A program made the position numbers and the translations under genes. Shown here piece by piece: positions 15,759 to 25,197 of a DNA stretch of 49,393 bases; position 1 is the first letter of the stretch; each line of letters opens with the position of its first letter. The notes below the pieces were generated by a model, which saw nothing but the letters and a program-made list of their open reading frames with translations, was not told where the DNA came from and made no database searches. The stretch is from Caldifarciminota bacterium (GTDB lineage Bacteria; Hydrothermota; Tepidihabitantia; SM23-42): the NCBI GenBank assembly GCA_020355325.1, contig CP070664.1, positions 1,781,495-1,830,887 of the forward strand. The letters are read 5' to 3'.

Positions 15759-17273
15759 ATGAATAAAGAAGAGCAGTTTCGCGCAGGATTTAGCTTAAAA
15801 ACAAAGTTTTTAATCTGGTTGGTTATCTTCATACTCATGGTAATGATTGTCATCTATATCTATTTTTCACACCATGAGCGGACAATACTATCTCAAGAAA
15901 TCAAATTAAGAGGAGAAGCACTATGTATTAATGTCGTATCGAGCGCAGAGGATTTTTTGGTCATGAAGGATGACCTTTCCCTTGCAAAGCTTATCTATGA
16001 CACGAAGGCTAAAAATAAGGGAGTGATTTACTGTTTTGTCATAGACGATAACAACACGATTTGGGCCCATACCGACGCATCATTAGTAAATACGACATAT
16101 AGAGTCCCTCATGAACTTGAAGAGCTGAACACGAAACCAATCATGATTCAGGAACGTAGGACGCCCGATGGCATAGAGGTATTCGAGATTGTAATGCCGA
16201 TTACTGTTGGAGAAAATAAAATCGGCGAGGCGCACGTGGCTCTATCGCAACAGGCAATCAAGGATGCAGTCGCCCAGGCTGGAACGGGCGTTGCTTTCGT
16301 CACGGCAGGCATCATTGTCCTCGGTATCATCGGTATTCTCATTCTCGTCTCATTCATTATCGGTTCTTTGGGTGAAGTAACCAAAGACATTGAAGCAATT
16401 GGAAATGGAGACCTCGATAGAAAAATCATCACGAGCCGAACCGATGAAATTGGTAGAATAACGCATGCGGTCAAGATGATGGCGACAAAATTAAAGAGGG
16501 CACAGGAAGAGCTCATAGAAAAAGAAAGAATGAAAAAGGAAATGCAGATTGCCAAGGAAATACAGCAAACATTGCTGCCTCATTCGCTACCACAGATCCC
16601 TGAATTCAAAATCGCTACGTACTATCAGTCCGCACGAGAAGTTGGTGGAGATTACTACGATTTTATTGAGATTGACAAGGAACACTTTGGTGTCATCATC
16701 GCTGACGTTGCTGGAAAAGGTGTGGCCGGTTCACTGGTCATGACAATGGTGCGAAGCATCATGAGAATAGAGGCGCTGAAAAATCCTTCGCCGCATCGTC
16801 TCATAACGCTCCTCAATTCAATCTTGTGTAGGGATATTCCAGAGGGTTTGTTCATTACACTTTTTTATACGGTTTTCGATCTGCGAGAGTATCGCATAAC
16901 ATACTGTTCTGCTGGACACAATCCAGCCTATTTTTTCAACCCACAAGAAAAGAAGCTTCTTACCTTGAAACCCGCCGGGCCTCCACTCGGAATCAATCTC
17001 TTCGATGAAAGAGAATTTGCGGCACGTCTTCACGAGGAAACGAGAATCTTCAATCGAGGCGAGATTCTTTTACTCTATACCGATGGTGTAACCGAGGCAA
17101 TGAATCGTAGCAAAGAGCGGTTTGGCAGAGAGCGGTTGCAAAACTTTATTGAAGGGAATGGATCACTGACACCTGAGACGTTTAAAAAGAGACTGAAGGC
17201 AGCAATTGAAACATTCACACGTAAAGAAAAACAATCAGACGATATTACTTTTGTAATTCTTCAAAGAATGTAA
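15759..17273 (+). CDS. membrane-bound SpoIIE/RsbU-type PP2C phosphatase with sensor and HAMP domains
   Basis: 504 residues. A first transmembrane helix (about 15-36), a 140-residue extracytoplasmic sensor, a second helix (about 175-200), HAMP (IEAIGNGDLDRKI, TDEIGRITHAVKMM), a coiled coil, then PP2C (about 260-504) with ARQ-type leader QQTLLPHSLPQIPEF, EVGGDYYDF, IADVAGKGVAGSLVM and LLYTDGVTEAMN holding metal-binding Asp residues. It would dephosphorylate the STAS partner in response to an external signal. It is separated from the STAS gene by 71 nt. Confidence 0.92.
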   Translation: MNKEEQFRAGFSLKTKFLIWLVIFILMVMIVIYIYFSHHERTILSQEIKLRGEALCINVVSSAEDFLVMKDDLSLAKLIYDTKAKNKGVIYCFVIDDNNTIWAHTDASLVNTTYRVPHELEELNTKPIMIQERRTPDGIEVFEIVMPITVGENKIGEAHVALSQQAIKDAVAQAGTGVAFVTAGIIVLGIIGILILVSFIIGSLGEVTKDIEAIGNGDLDRKIITSRTDEIGRITHAVKMMATKLKRAQEELIEKERMKKEMQIAKEIQQTLLPHSLPQIPEFKIATYYQSAREVGGDYYDFIEIDKEHFGVIIADVAGKGVAGSLVMTMVRSIMRIEALKNPSPHRLITLLNSILCRDIPEGLFITLFYTVFDLREYRITYCSAGHNPAYFFNPQEKKLLTLKPAGPPLGINLFDEREFAARLHEETRIFNRGEILLLYTDGVTEAMNRSKERFGRERLQNFIEGNGSLTPETFKKRLKAAIETFTRKEKQSDDITFVILQRM

Positions 17274-17279
17274 ATAACA

Positions 17280-19238
17280 TTATTGCTTATAAATTTTTAA
17301 CTTCTCTTCCGCTCTTTCAATATTCCGTTTTGCATTGACGTGATGAGGGTCGACGTCGACCACTCTCCGCCAATAGAAAATTGCCATCTCGTAATCTTCG
17401 CGCGTATAGGCATTTACTCCTCTCATATAGAGCTCATCGATATCCCCTCCCGAAACTGCTTTCTCCTTGAACTGCGTCTTCGTCAAATAGTTGAGCGCCT
17501 CGGCATTACTTGCGTCAAAATTGATTGCCATCTTAAGTTCTGTCTCGGCAAGGCCAAACTTGCCTTCCTCATAGTACTGAATTCCTTTCCTTGTATGCAT
17601 CGCTGAAAGATTTTTCAATGTTCTTTGTATCGCATCCTTCTTCGAAAGACCATCACTATTACCAGGATCTAAGGCAAGGACTCTATTCACCTCATGGAGT
17701 GCCTGTGTCCATTTATTCTGCGACACATAGAGCTCAACACGCGTGAGCAATCGATCAATCTGTTCTCGGATCCCTGATTCTGCTTTTCGTACATATTGCA
17801 AGGCTGTTTGGTGTGTTGGGTCAATCGCCAGAATCTTGTTCCACTCTTCGATAGCCGCACCATATTCCTCCTCAGAGAATTTTTGTAGACCTCTTTTAAA
17901 ATATTCTGATATTTTCGCACCTACATTCTCTTCAAGTTGTATTCTCTCCATCTGAATTTTCACGAGCACATCTGATGCGGCTTTCAGCCATCCTCTTGCT
18001 AACTCGTTCGTCGGTTCAATTTCAAGGACACGCCCGAATTCTGAAATCGCATCGATGTAATTACCTTCGTTGAAATCACCAATACCTTTTGTGAGATGTT
18101 CATTAGCCATCCTCTCTCTCACCATTTTCTTCAACTCGGCAACACTCTTTAACGCATCCTCGTACTGTGGATCCCAGATGAGTGCAATATCAAAACTCCG
18201 CAAAGCGTCATCATAATTACCCTCTCCTTGCTGCGCAAGACCTTGGCGATAGAATGTCTCTGCCGTCATCCTCGCCCTTCGTCGAAGCTCGTCAGCAATT
18301 CGTCGCTCTTCTCTCTGCCCAATTCTCTTTACGCGTCCAAAAATATATGAAATAGAAAAATTGTGCGTCAGTCCAAGCACGCCATATGTCGAAAATGCAT
18401 AATCAATATCAAAATCTTTGAATTTAAAGCCGATACCTGCAGCAGCACCGGCAAAGCTCCCAGTATTATGAAACCCACTCCGGTAACCAGCTCGCAAACA
18501 GAGTCTTTCTATTACAGTTCCCTCAAAACCGAAGCAGAATTCAAAATCCTCCTTGAATGGTTTCACAACATCAAATGCTACGAGTAATTTTTCGCTGAAG
18601 AGCGAATAGCTCAACCCCATCTTCAATCTGGTAGGGAGAGCGTATGAGCTGTTCACAAAGGTTACTTTTGAACCGAGGTTAGTAACGGCAAGTCCTGCAC
18701 TGAGGCCCGGTATACCATTTTTGATACTGATACCGATATCATCGCCGAACGCAACCGCATTATCGTCGCCGATTTTCTGATAAATGAGTTTCATACTTGT
18801 TCCCAGGGAAATCTTACTGTTCAGTAATGTTGCGAGAGAGAACGATGGTGCAACAAAATGCGCACCAAATGTTGAGAGGGGGTTTTCAGACGGACCGCTC
18901 CTCTCTTCCATGTCTCCTAAATATAATCCTTTGAGAGAAAACCCTATTCTAAAGCTTTTTACACGATGGGCAATTCCTATATACTCATACCGTATCGATT
19001 GAAAGTACTCGGAATGCATGACGGTGGCTTCTGTTCCATTGAGCCACCCTAATCCTCCTGGATTCCAAAAGAGAGCGTGGACACCACTGCTGTGCGATGT
19101 TACTGCGCCACCCATAGCGAGTGCATGGGCACCGACACCGAGATTCAAAAAACTCGTACCCGTTTCCCCGACATCGGCGAAAAGATGCATAGAGACTAAG
19201 GGGAAAATAAGAAGCGTGCATAAACGAATAAACTTCAT
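17280..19238 (-). CDS. PorV/PorQ-like outer-membrane barrel fused to TPR repeats
   Basis: 652 residues. A signal peptide (about 1-21, ending LFADVG) leads into a PorV-type domain (22-300): TSFLNLGVGAHALAMGGA and HALFWNPGGLGW are the family hallmark. Residues 330-640 contain about six TPR units. In Bacteroidota PorV shuttles type IX secretion cargo. Here the gene follows, by 7 nt, a gene for a giant secreted protein with a sorting-type C-terminus, which fits a secretion role. The TPR fusion is unusual; TPRs would be periplasmic if the barrel is in the outer membrane. Function is inferred. Confidence 0.82.
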   Translation of the reverse strand: MKFIRLCTLLIFPLVSMHLFADVGETGTSFLNLGVGAHALAMGGAVTSHSSGVHALFWNPGGLGWLNGTEATVMHSEYFQSIRYEYIGIAHRVKSFRIGFSLKGLYLGDMEERSGPSENPLSTFGAHFVAPSFSLATLLNSKISLGTSMKLIYQKIGDDNAVAFGDDIGISIKNGIPGLSAGLAVTNLGSKVTFVNSSYALPTRLKMGLSYSLFSEKLLVAFDVVKPFKEDFEFCFGFEGTVIERLCLRAGYRSGFHNTGSFAGAAAGIGFKFKDFDIDYAFSTYGVLGLTHNFSISYIFGRVKRIGQREERRIADELRRRARMTAETFYRQGLAQQGEGNYDDALRSFDIALIWDPQYEDALKSVAELKKMVRERMANEHLTKGIGDFNEGNYIDAISEFGRVLEIEPTNELARGWLKAASDVLVKIQMERIQLEENVGAKISEYFKRGLQKFSEEEYGAAIEEWNKILAIDPTHQTALQYVRKAESGIREQIDRLLTRVELYVSQNKWTQALHEVNRVLALDPGNSDGLSKKDAIQRTLKNLSAMHTRKGIQYYEEGKFGLAETELKMAINFDASNAEALNYLTKTQFKEKAVSGGDIDELYMRGVNAYTREDYEMAIFYWRRVVDVDPHHVNAKRNIERAEEKLKIYKQ

Positions 19239-19245
19239 CTCTCAG

Positions 19246-22200
19246 TTATTTGACAATTGCGAATTTTTTGATGACCGATTTCTTCTCACCGGTAGCATCA
19301 CTCACCGCGCTCAACCTGAATATATAGACATCACTCGCAACAGTTGATATATCCCACACGAGAGCGTTCGATGATTCCTGATGTGCTTGTTTTCCACCCT
19401 CACCTCTGCCTTCGAGTCTTGTAACCCTCTTTCCCTCAAGATTAAAGACGTCTACGGTAACATTCGCATTGGCATTAACATAAAAATGGAAGTGTATTAT
19501 ATCACCGCGTGCAGGATTCGGCCAGACGTATACTTTCTCTTCGGGTAAAAATTCACCTTCTGGATTAAGGTCGAACGTTTCCGAAGAGAAGCCATGATTT
19601 GACCAGACGTCATAACCAGAGACCGTAACCTCACATGCCCCAGATACAAACCCAGCAGTACTCAATGTATTCACGAAGCCTATTGAATCAGGCGATAGTA
19701 TAAACATATAGAGTGTACTATCAGAGACCACAAGAGAACAGACGACGCTTGAATCTGGGTGAAGCACTTCATTCGGTATCGCGGTTATTTTCACAGAATC
19801 ACCGATATATGCAGGCGATGGTTCAAACGTTATATCGAATACTGGACCAAGCGTATCCTCGCCACCAATAAAGAATGCTACTGAGTCGTACGCTCCCCAG
19901 TTTCCTGAAGCATCGAGCCCATGGAGATACGCCATATGAGTCCCTAGGCTGAGCGTATCAGTATAGAGTGTATCAAAAACATCGACCGAAGGGGAGCCGA
20001 AACTATCCACCGGAAGCACCGAATAACCAGTTCCGTTAGCAGCTATGAGATCGATGAAGTATTCACCATGAACCACTTCTACATTATCAGAGATAATTGC
20101 AGTAAGGACGGTGAAGCTCGTTTGCCAAATGGTGTCGGGATCAAGGGCTATGGCATCAACGATCGGCGAAATAGTATCGGTGGCCTCTCCTGTTTGGAAC
20201 CACCACCAGTAATTGCACGGCATAGCATTCCCCGCGAGGTCTTGAATGCCGGCTGCGATATAAACATCGACAGATTCGAAAGGAGCAAAATCATTGTATG
20301 GATTTATGCTCAGTGTACTATCAATGTTGTTGTACGACATCCAAAAATCATAGACACCACCAATGCTTCCTTCAATGAGAACCTTATCGCTCGTCATGGT
20401 TGTCGGATCCAGCCTTTCTGTAAATGTCACAAATATCCACGTATTCAGCACCACACCAGTCTCACCGCTATCTGGCGATGTGAAGGCAATCCAGGGAGGA
20501 ATCGTATCGAGTCCCCCATAGACATACACAAGCGTAGAATCGAACTCACCCCAGTTTCCATATTCATCCTTACCATGGACATAGAATGTATGCGATTCAC
20601 CTGCTTGCCATCCTGAGACGAGAATGGTATCAAAGACATCTTCTCTTATCTCGTCGTATATTCCATCGAGCGCAGCCATCGTGAATCCTGTTCCTGTGAC
20701 TCCTGTAGAATCAAGAAATGCCTCAGCCTCGGTTATTATCGAGAGCCCTCTTAAGCTATCCGATACGGTAGCATAGACAACGACCTCATGAATTCCTTCG
20801 GGTGGATTTGGAGGCGATACCTGAATATACGACGTCTTAGGACCTCTCGCGTCATATACCACAATTGACTGGACACCACTATGCCCGAGTGTTCTATCTT
20901 CAGGCTCATTAAAATCAAAATCATTGTCATACGCATAAACCTCGTAGACAAGATTTGCCCCTTTATTCTGTTGTGGTATCATATGGTCAGTCCTAAATGT
21001 ATCACCGGAGAACAAAGACATCTGCATCTCAAACGATGTAACCATAAGTTCACCATCATTGTCCCATAAGAGGTATACACCCTGTCCCTCGGATCCGGTC
21101 GAATCGTCATAGACACCCGACGGGTCGGTGACTGAGCAGGAAATAAAGAAGCCAATCGTGTCAGGCACGGAATCTGGATAGAAATTGGCGAACGTCGGTC
21201 CAATTGTATCATCATCTGGTGTTACTTCAATTGAAATAGAATCAAAGTCACCCCAGTTGTTCGCATCGTCATACCCATGGAGATAGAACTGGTGCGCTCC
21301 CAGGGAAAGTTGAGAAATATCTACCCTCTGAGCCACATCTTCAATGACCTCATTCCAGAGACTATCGCTCACACGCATGGGTTGACCCGTCCCATTGGGA
21401 CCCACTGCATCGATAAATACCTCTGCCCCCCGAACAACAGACATGCCAGTAGTACTGTCGGAGATGGTTGCTTGTACATTACAATAATGTGCTCCCGCAG
21501 TTGTATCCGGGTATACACTCTTTGCAACAACGACGGGTCCGATCGTGTCCTTTGTTGTACCGGTGACAAAGAAGAATGAGTATGATTCCTCCATGCCATT
21601 ACCCGCTTTATCTGTTACTGTTTCAGAAACTTCCACCGTGATTGTCTCCTGTATTGCAAAAAGAGAATCCGGATTTAACCCCACGGTGTAGGTTAAGGAA
21701 TCGTAGGCTCTCTCGATAGTGTATCTCGGATTAATACTGCCACTGACATGAAACTTCGAGGTATCGAGTGAGGCAGTATCCATAGGTTCACTAAAAGTAA
21801 TATAAATATTCCTGTTGAGCGCCACCTCAGTTTCGCCACTGTCAGGAGAGGTCGACACAATGTATGGCGGGATAGTGTCTACAGCGAAAGTAACATAAAC
21901 GAGAACAGAATCAAAATCTCCCCAGTTACCCCATGCATCGAGTCCATGCATAAATAACCACTTCGTCGTGCCGTACTGCCAAGAGGAAATATCCAGCGTG
22001 TCGACGACATCCTCGGTACTCTCATCAAAGAATCCATCTGCTGCCTGCATCACTATTCCTGTACTATCTGGACCAGGATCATCAACAAAGTATTCTGCAC
22101 CATATATGTTTGAATTACCACGGAGAGAATCAGAAACAGAACCTGCCACAATAAGCGCAACAGCACCAGCAGTAGGATTCGGAGATGCTACAACATCGGA

Positions 22201-23973
22201 AGCGATTGGTCCCCGTACATCAAGAATTGTAATAGACTGTACTCCGCTCATGCCCTGTGCTCGATCACCAGGATGCTGTGTTTCGAAATCATTATCGTAT
22301 GCATAGATCTCATAGACGACATTCGTGCCAGCATTTTGATGAGGAATAAGAGAATCGGTTCTGTAGTATGAACCAGTAGTATGGAACATGGTCATCTCAT
22401 CGGCATCGATAACAATCTCACCATCATTATCCCACAACAGATATATTCCCTGACCTTCAGAGCCGGTCTCATCATCATAGACGCCCGAAGGATCAGTAAT
22501 TTGACATTCTATATAGAATGAAGAAGTGTCAGGCCATTCCGACGGGCTAAAATTGAAGAACGTTGGCCCAAGCGTATCATCGTCTTGAGTCACAACAATT
22601 TTTACTGTATCGAACGCTCCCCAATTTTCAAGGATGTCCATTCCATGGATAAAGACCGAGTGTGTATCACCTGTTGACCAATAAAAGGCTGCATTATCAA
22701 ATAGAGCAGTCACGTCCTCATCGATCTCATCCCAGAACGTATCGACCGGACTCATACTCGTACCATTACCACTCTGACCAGGAGTATCAATAAAAAATTC
22801 CGCGGCATTAATAATATGGTCACCCTCTCCTATGTCAGAAACATAGGCAGTTACTGTAATAAACGCGACTGGTTCGGTTGGATTCGGTGTAGCATTTGCA
22901 GACGATGTTATGGGACCAAATGTATCTGCGACACTTCGTGCTAACTTGAGATCCTTATGAGGGACGTCGTAGTAGCTAATGAAAATGACATAGTCGGAGC
23001 GGATAGCACATGATGTGAACTTACCAACGTCGCCCAAATAATCAATGATATCCTTCTCCCATGTCGGTGATGTATAGTATGCACATTTCAAGTCTCTATT
23101 ACCGATATCGTAGTAACTGATAACAGGCGTGCCACTGTTATCGAACGCAATAGACGAATACTCACCAACGTCACCGACATTATCAACGACATTTATTGTC
23201 CAGCTCGTGCCCGTCTTTTTGGCAACCTTGAGCCACTTGTTACCGAAGTCTTGGTAGCTTATGGAGGGATTATTTGCATTATCGAGAACGAGTGACGTAT
23301 GTTTACCAACATCCTCAGTCTGGTCAGGAATCTCTCTATCCCATGTCGTTCCATTAAAGGTAGCGAATTTTAATTGTTTCAGATTATCTGAATAGTAACT
23401 TATCCTGGGCAGATTATCTGTTCCCAGTGCTATGTCCGAATATTCACCCACCCGTGCCTGATCATCGACAATCGTGACGCTCCAGTTGTCACCCAGTTTA
23501 AAAGCCATCCGCAACACATCGTTATCAGAATCGAAATAGCTGATATATGGAATGCCAGCAGTATTGAGAGCAATTGAGGTATATGTTCCAACCTTAGGCC
23601 CTGGATCAGCATACTCTATAACCCAGGTCGCTCCGTTAAAATGCGCATACTTGAGCGCTTCATTTGATTTATCATAATAACTGATGTGAGGGAAGTTATC
23701 AGAATCAAGAACGATTGAACAATACTCGCCGACATCTCCCGCCATATCCACGGTGTCATAGTGCCACATAATTCCATCAAAATATGTGTATCTCAAATAG
23801 TTATTAGTCTTATCGAAGTAGCAGATATGTGGATTACCATAACTATCGAGATCGAGAGACGAATGTTGACCGACATCACCGGTCTCATCAACCGTCGCAA
23901 TCGCCCAATCATATGAATATGCTATCCGTGAAAACAAAAGGATAGAAAGTAACAATATCGGTAGTCTTTTCAT
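19246..23973 (-). CDS. giant secreted repeat protein with C-terminal sorting-type domain
   Basis: 1575 residues. Signal peptide 1-20 (MKRLPILLLSILLFSRIAYS). Residues 20-350 carry about seven 42-residue repeats with G-D-V-G and S-Y-Y-D cores, probably a beta-propeller. Then come Ig-like segments including two Big_5-type units (TSPDSGETEVALN, TSPDSGETGVVLN). A cassette of about 130 residues (near 461-590 and 917-1045; marker GSEGQG(I/V)YLLWDNDGE) is duplicated. The C-terminus (about 1490-1575) has VYVWPNPARGD and a DVFNLEGKRV strand pair, like type IX/FlgD sorting domains. Start at 23973 because earlier Met codons precede no signal sequence. A surface or extracellular role is likely; ligand unknown. 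Confidence 0.82.
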   Translation of the reverse strand: MKRLPILLLSILLFSRIAYSYDWAIATVDETGDVGQHSSLDLDSYGNPHICYFDKTNNYLRYTYFDGIMWHYDTVDMAGDVGEYCSIVLDSDNFPHISYYDKSNEALKYAHFNGATWVIEYADPGPKVGTYTSIALNTAGIPYISYFDSDNDVLRMAFKLGDNWSVTIVDDQARVGEYSDIALGTDNLPRISYYSDNLKQLKFATFNGTTWDREIPDQTEDVGKHTSLVLDNANNPSISYQDFGNKWLKVAKKTGTSWTINVVDNVGDVGEYSSIAFDNSGTPVISYYDIGNRDLKCAYYTSPTWEKDIIDYLGDVGKFTSCAIRSDYVIFISYYDVPHKDLKLARSVADTFGPITSSANATPNPTEPVAFITVTAYVSDIGEGDHIINAAEFFIDTPGQSGNGTSMSPVDTFWDEIDEDVTALFDNAAFYWSTGDTHSVFIHGMDILENWGAFDTVKIVVTQDDDTLGPTFFNFSPSEWPDTSSFYIECQITDPSGVYDDETGSEGQGIYLLWDNDGEIVIDADEMTMFHTTGSYYRTDSLIPHQNAGTNVVYEIYAYDNDFETQHPGDRAQGMSGVQSITILDVRGPIASDVVASPNPTAGAVALIVAGSVSDSLRGNSNIYGAEYFVDDPGPDSTGIVMQAADGFFDESTEDVVDTLDISSWQYGTTKWLFMHGLDAWGNWGDFDSVLVYVTFAVDTIPPYIVSTSPDSGETEVALNRNIYITFSEPMDTASLDTSKFHVSGSINPRYTIERAYDSLTYTVGLNPDSLFAIQETITVEVSETVTDKAGNGMEESYSFFFVTGTTKDTIGPVVVAKSVYPDTTAGAHYCNVQATISDSTTGMSVVRGAEVFIDAVGPNGTGQPMRVSDSLWNEVIEDVAQRVDISQLSLGAHQFYLHGYDDANNWGDFDSISIEVTPDDDTIGPTFANFYPDSVPDTIGFFISCSVTDPSGVYDDSTGSEGQGVYLLWDNDGELMVTSFEMQMSLFSGDTFRTDHMIPQQNKGANLVYEVYAYDNDFDFNEPEDRTLGHSGVQSIVVYDARGPKTSYIQVSPPNPPEGIHEVVVYATVSDSLRGLSIITEAEAFLDSTGVTGTGFTMAALDGIYDEIREDVFDTILVSGWQAGESHTFYVHGKDEYGNWGEFDSTLVYVYGGLDTIPPWIAFTSPDSGETGVVLNTWIFVTFTERLDPTTMTSDKVLIEGSIGGVYDFWMSYNNIDSTLSINPYNDFAPFESVDVYIAAGIQDLAGNAMPCNYWWWFQTGEATDTISPIVDAIALDPDTIWQTSFTVLTAIISDNVEVVHGEYFIDLIAANGTGYSVLPVDSFGSPSVDVFDTLYTDTLSLGTHMAYLHGLDASGNWGAYDSVAFFIGGEDTLGPVFDITFEPSPAYIGDSVKITAIPNEVLHPDSSVVCSLVVSDSTLYMFILSPDSIGFVNTLSTAGFVSGACEVTVSGYDVWSNHGFSSETFDLNPEGEFLPEEKVYVWPNPARGDIIHFHFYVNANANVTVDVFNLEGKRVTRLEGRGEGGKQAHQESSNALVWDISTVASDVYIFRLSAVSDATGEKKSVIKKFAIVK

Positions 23974-23993
23974 AATACAATAGTTTAGAAAAA

Positions 23994-24021
23994 AGTATAA
24001 TAAAATTTCCACTCTTGTCAA
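23994..24021 (-). promoter_or_regulatory. promoter of the giant secreted protein gene
   Basis: TTGACA (24021-24016), 16 nt, TATACT (23999-23994) on the minus strand; 20 nt to the ATG at 23973, with no Shine-Dalgarno sequence. Confidence 0.75.
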
Positions 24022-24048
24022 GACTTAAATCTGATGAAAGCGAGCTCA

Positions 24049-24076
24049 TTGACGTTCTCTTAAAATCGTCTATAAT
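24049..24076 (+). promoter_or_regulatory. promoter upstream of the SPL-like radical SAM gene
   Basis: TTGACG (24049-24054), 16 nt, TATAAT (24071-24076). It is divergent from the promoter at 23994-24021. A small ORF begins 7 nt after the -10 box. Confidence 0.75.
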
Positions 24077-24083
24077 AAATTTC

Positions 24084-24143
24084 ATGATAACCCCATGTCA
24101 AGAACAGAGAACGCTCCTTTTTTTAATGAACAATACCAGGTAA
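24084..24143 (+). CDS. possible 19-residue leader peptide
   Basis: ATG at the predicted transcription start, 19 codons and TAA (24141-24143), encoding MITPCQEQRTLLFLMNNTR. It ends 7 nt before the radical SAM start codon, which itself has no Shine-Dalgarno sequence, so terminating ribosomes could re-initiate there. Chance is a real alternative for an ORF this short. Confidence 0.25.
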   Translation: MITPCQEQRTLLFLMNNTR

Positions 24144-24150
24144 ATTATTT

Positions 24151-24966
24151 ATGGTCATCAATGAAATCAACTGTAAGTCAATCCTCAATAAATCAGGCAT
24201 CCCCAGTATCGATTATGGCATCAATCCCTATATCGGATGTGGGCATAAATGTCAATACTGTTACGCAGTATTTATGAAAAGATTTAGCGGCCATACCGAA
24301 CCCTGGGGCGATTTTGTCGATGTCAAAATAAATGCACCCGTGGTACTCGAACGCCAGCTCAAAAGGCTAAAACGAAAAAGTCACATCTCCTTTGGCACGG
24401 TCTGCGATGCATACCAACCGCTTGAAGCAAAATATGAAATAACCAGAAAATGTCTTGAAAAACTCGTACCGTACAAGCATGAAGTATCGATTCTCACAAA
24501 ATCCAATTTGGTTCTAAGGGACGTAGATATTTTAAAGAAATTAAAAAATATCGAAGTCGGCTTCACCGTTACCAGTCTCGACCCAAAGGTAAAAAAAATA
24601 TTCGAACCCAATGCACCGCCATCGCGGAAGAGATTTGAAGCACTCAAAACACTCTCCCAGCATCACATCCCCACCTGGGTTTTTGTTGCTCCTACGCTCC
24701 CCTATTTTTCAGATTCAGAAGAGGCACTCGGTCAACTATTTCGAGAAGCACGCAGCGCTGGGTCAGAGTATATCTTATTCGATACGCTCAACCCGTATCC
24801 GAAGGTCTGGAATAATGTTATGCGTCTCATAAAAAAATATTTTCCTGATGCACTCGATTTTTACGACTTCTACTATCACAACAAAACAAAGTACGAACGA
24901 AACCTCAGAGTGAAAATTTCAAAAATCGGTCGACGTTATAGAATCAAATATAGAACCGTATTTTAA
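24151..24966 (+). CDS. SPL-family radical SAM protein (DNA repair photolyase-like)
   Basis: 271 residues. The 4Fe-4S cysteines are Cys30, Cys34 and Cys37 in IGCGHKCQYCYAVF, the CxxxCxxC of radical SAM enzymes. The N-terminal GIPSIDYGINPYIGC and the SFGTVCDAYQPLE and VEVGFTV-like strand segments match the COG1533 group related to spore photoproduct lyase. Family members generate a 5'-deoxyadenosyl radical; the substrate of this subgroup is mostly unknown. It is a single gene between divergent and convergent neighbours. Confidence 0.87.
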   Translation: MVINEINCKSILNKSGIPSIDYGINPYIGCGHKCQYCYAVFMKRFSGHTEPWGDFVDVKINAPVVLERQLKRLKRKSHISFGTVCDAYQPLEAKYEITRKCLEKLVPYKHEVSILTKSNLVLRDVDILKKLKNIEVGFTVTSLDPKVKKIFEPNAPPSRKRFEALKTLSQHHIPTWVFVAPTLPYFSDSEEALGQLFREARSAGSEYILFDTLNPYPKVWNNVMRLIKKYFPDALDFYDFYYHNKTKYERNLRVKISKIGRRYRIKYRTVF

Positions 24967-25083
24967 AGGAGTAAAAACATCATACATCCATTAAATATCT
25001 AACCGTCTTTCTCAACAAAAACCGCATCACACTATAAGCATCTTACCTAATTTCCTACCTCGTATTACATAAGTTATTTCATT

Positions 25084-25103
25084 AATGAATGAGCACATTC
25101 ATT
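25084..25103. terminator. hairpin AATGAATG-AGCA-CATTCATT, between convergent genes
   Basis: A perfect 8-bp inverted repeat with a 4-nt loop in the 231-bp gap between convergent genes. There is no T-run after it, so a bidirectional terminator is only possible. The rest of 24967-25197 is A/T-rich and without genes. Confidence 0.35.
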
Positions 25104-25130
25104 CTTAAGTGAGCAAAAAAATACGATTCG

Positions 25131-25154
25131 ATAATTATATAATTGTATAATTAT
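25131..25154. terminator. A/T hairpin ATAATTATA-6 nt-TATAATTAT
   Basis: A perfect 9-bp inverted repeat with loop TAATTG just downstream of the metallo-hydrolase stop on the minus strand. It is A/T only, hence weak as a terminator; an operator-like palindrome is an alternative. Confidence 0.35.
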
Positions 25155-25197
25155 AAAACTTCTCTCATGGCTGTTGGAATTATTGAGTATTAAGAAT

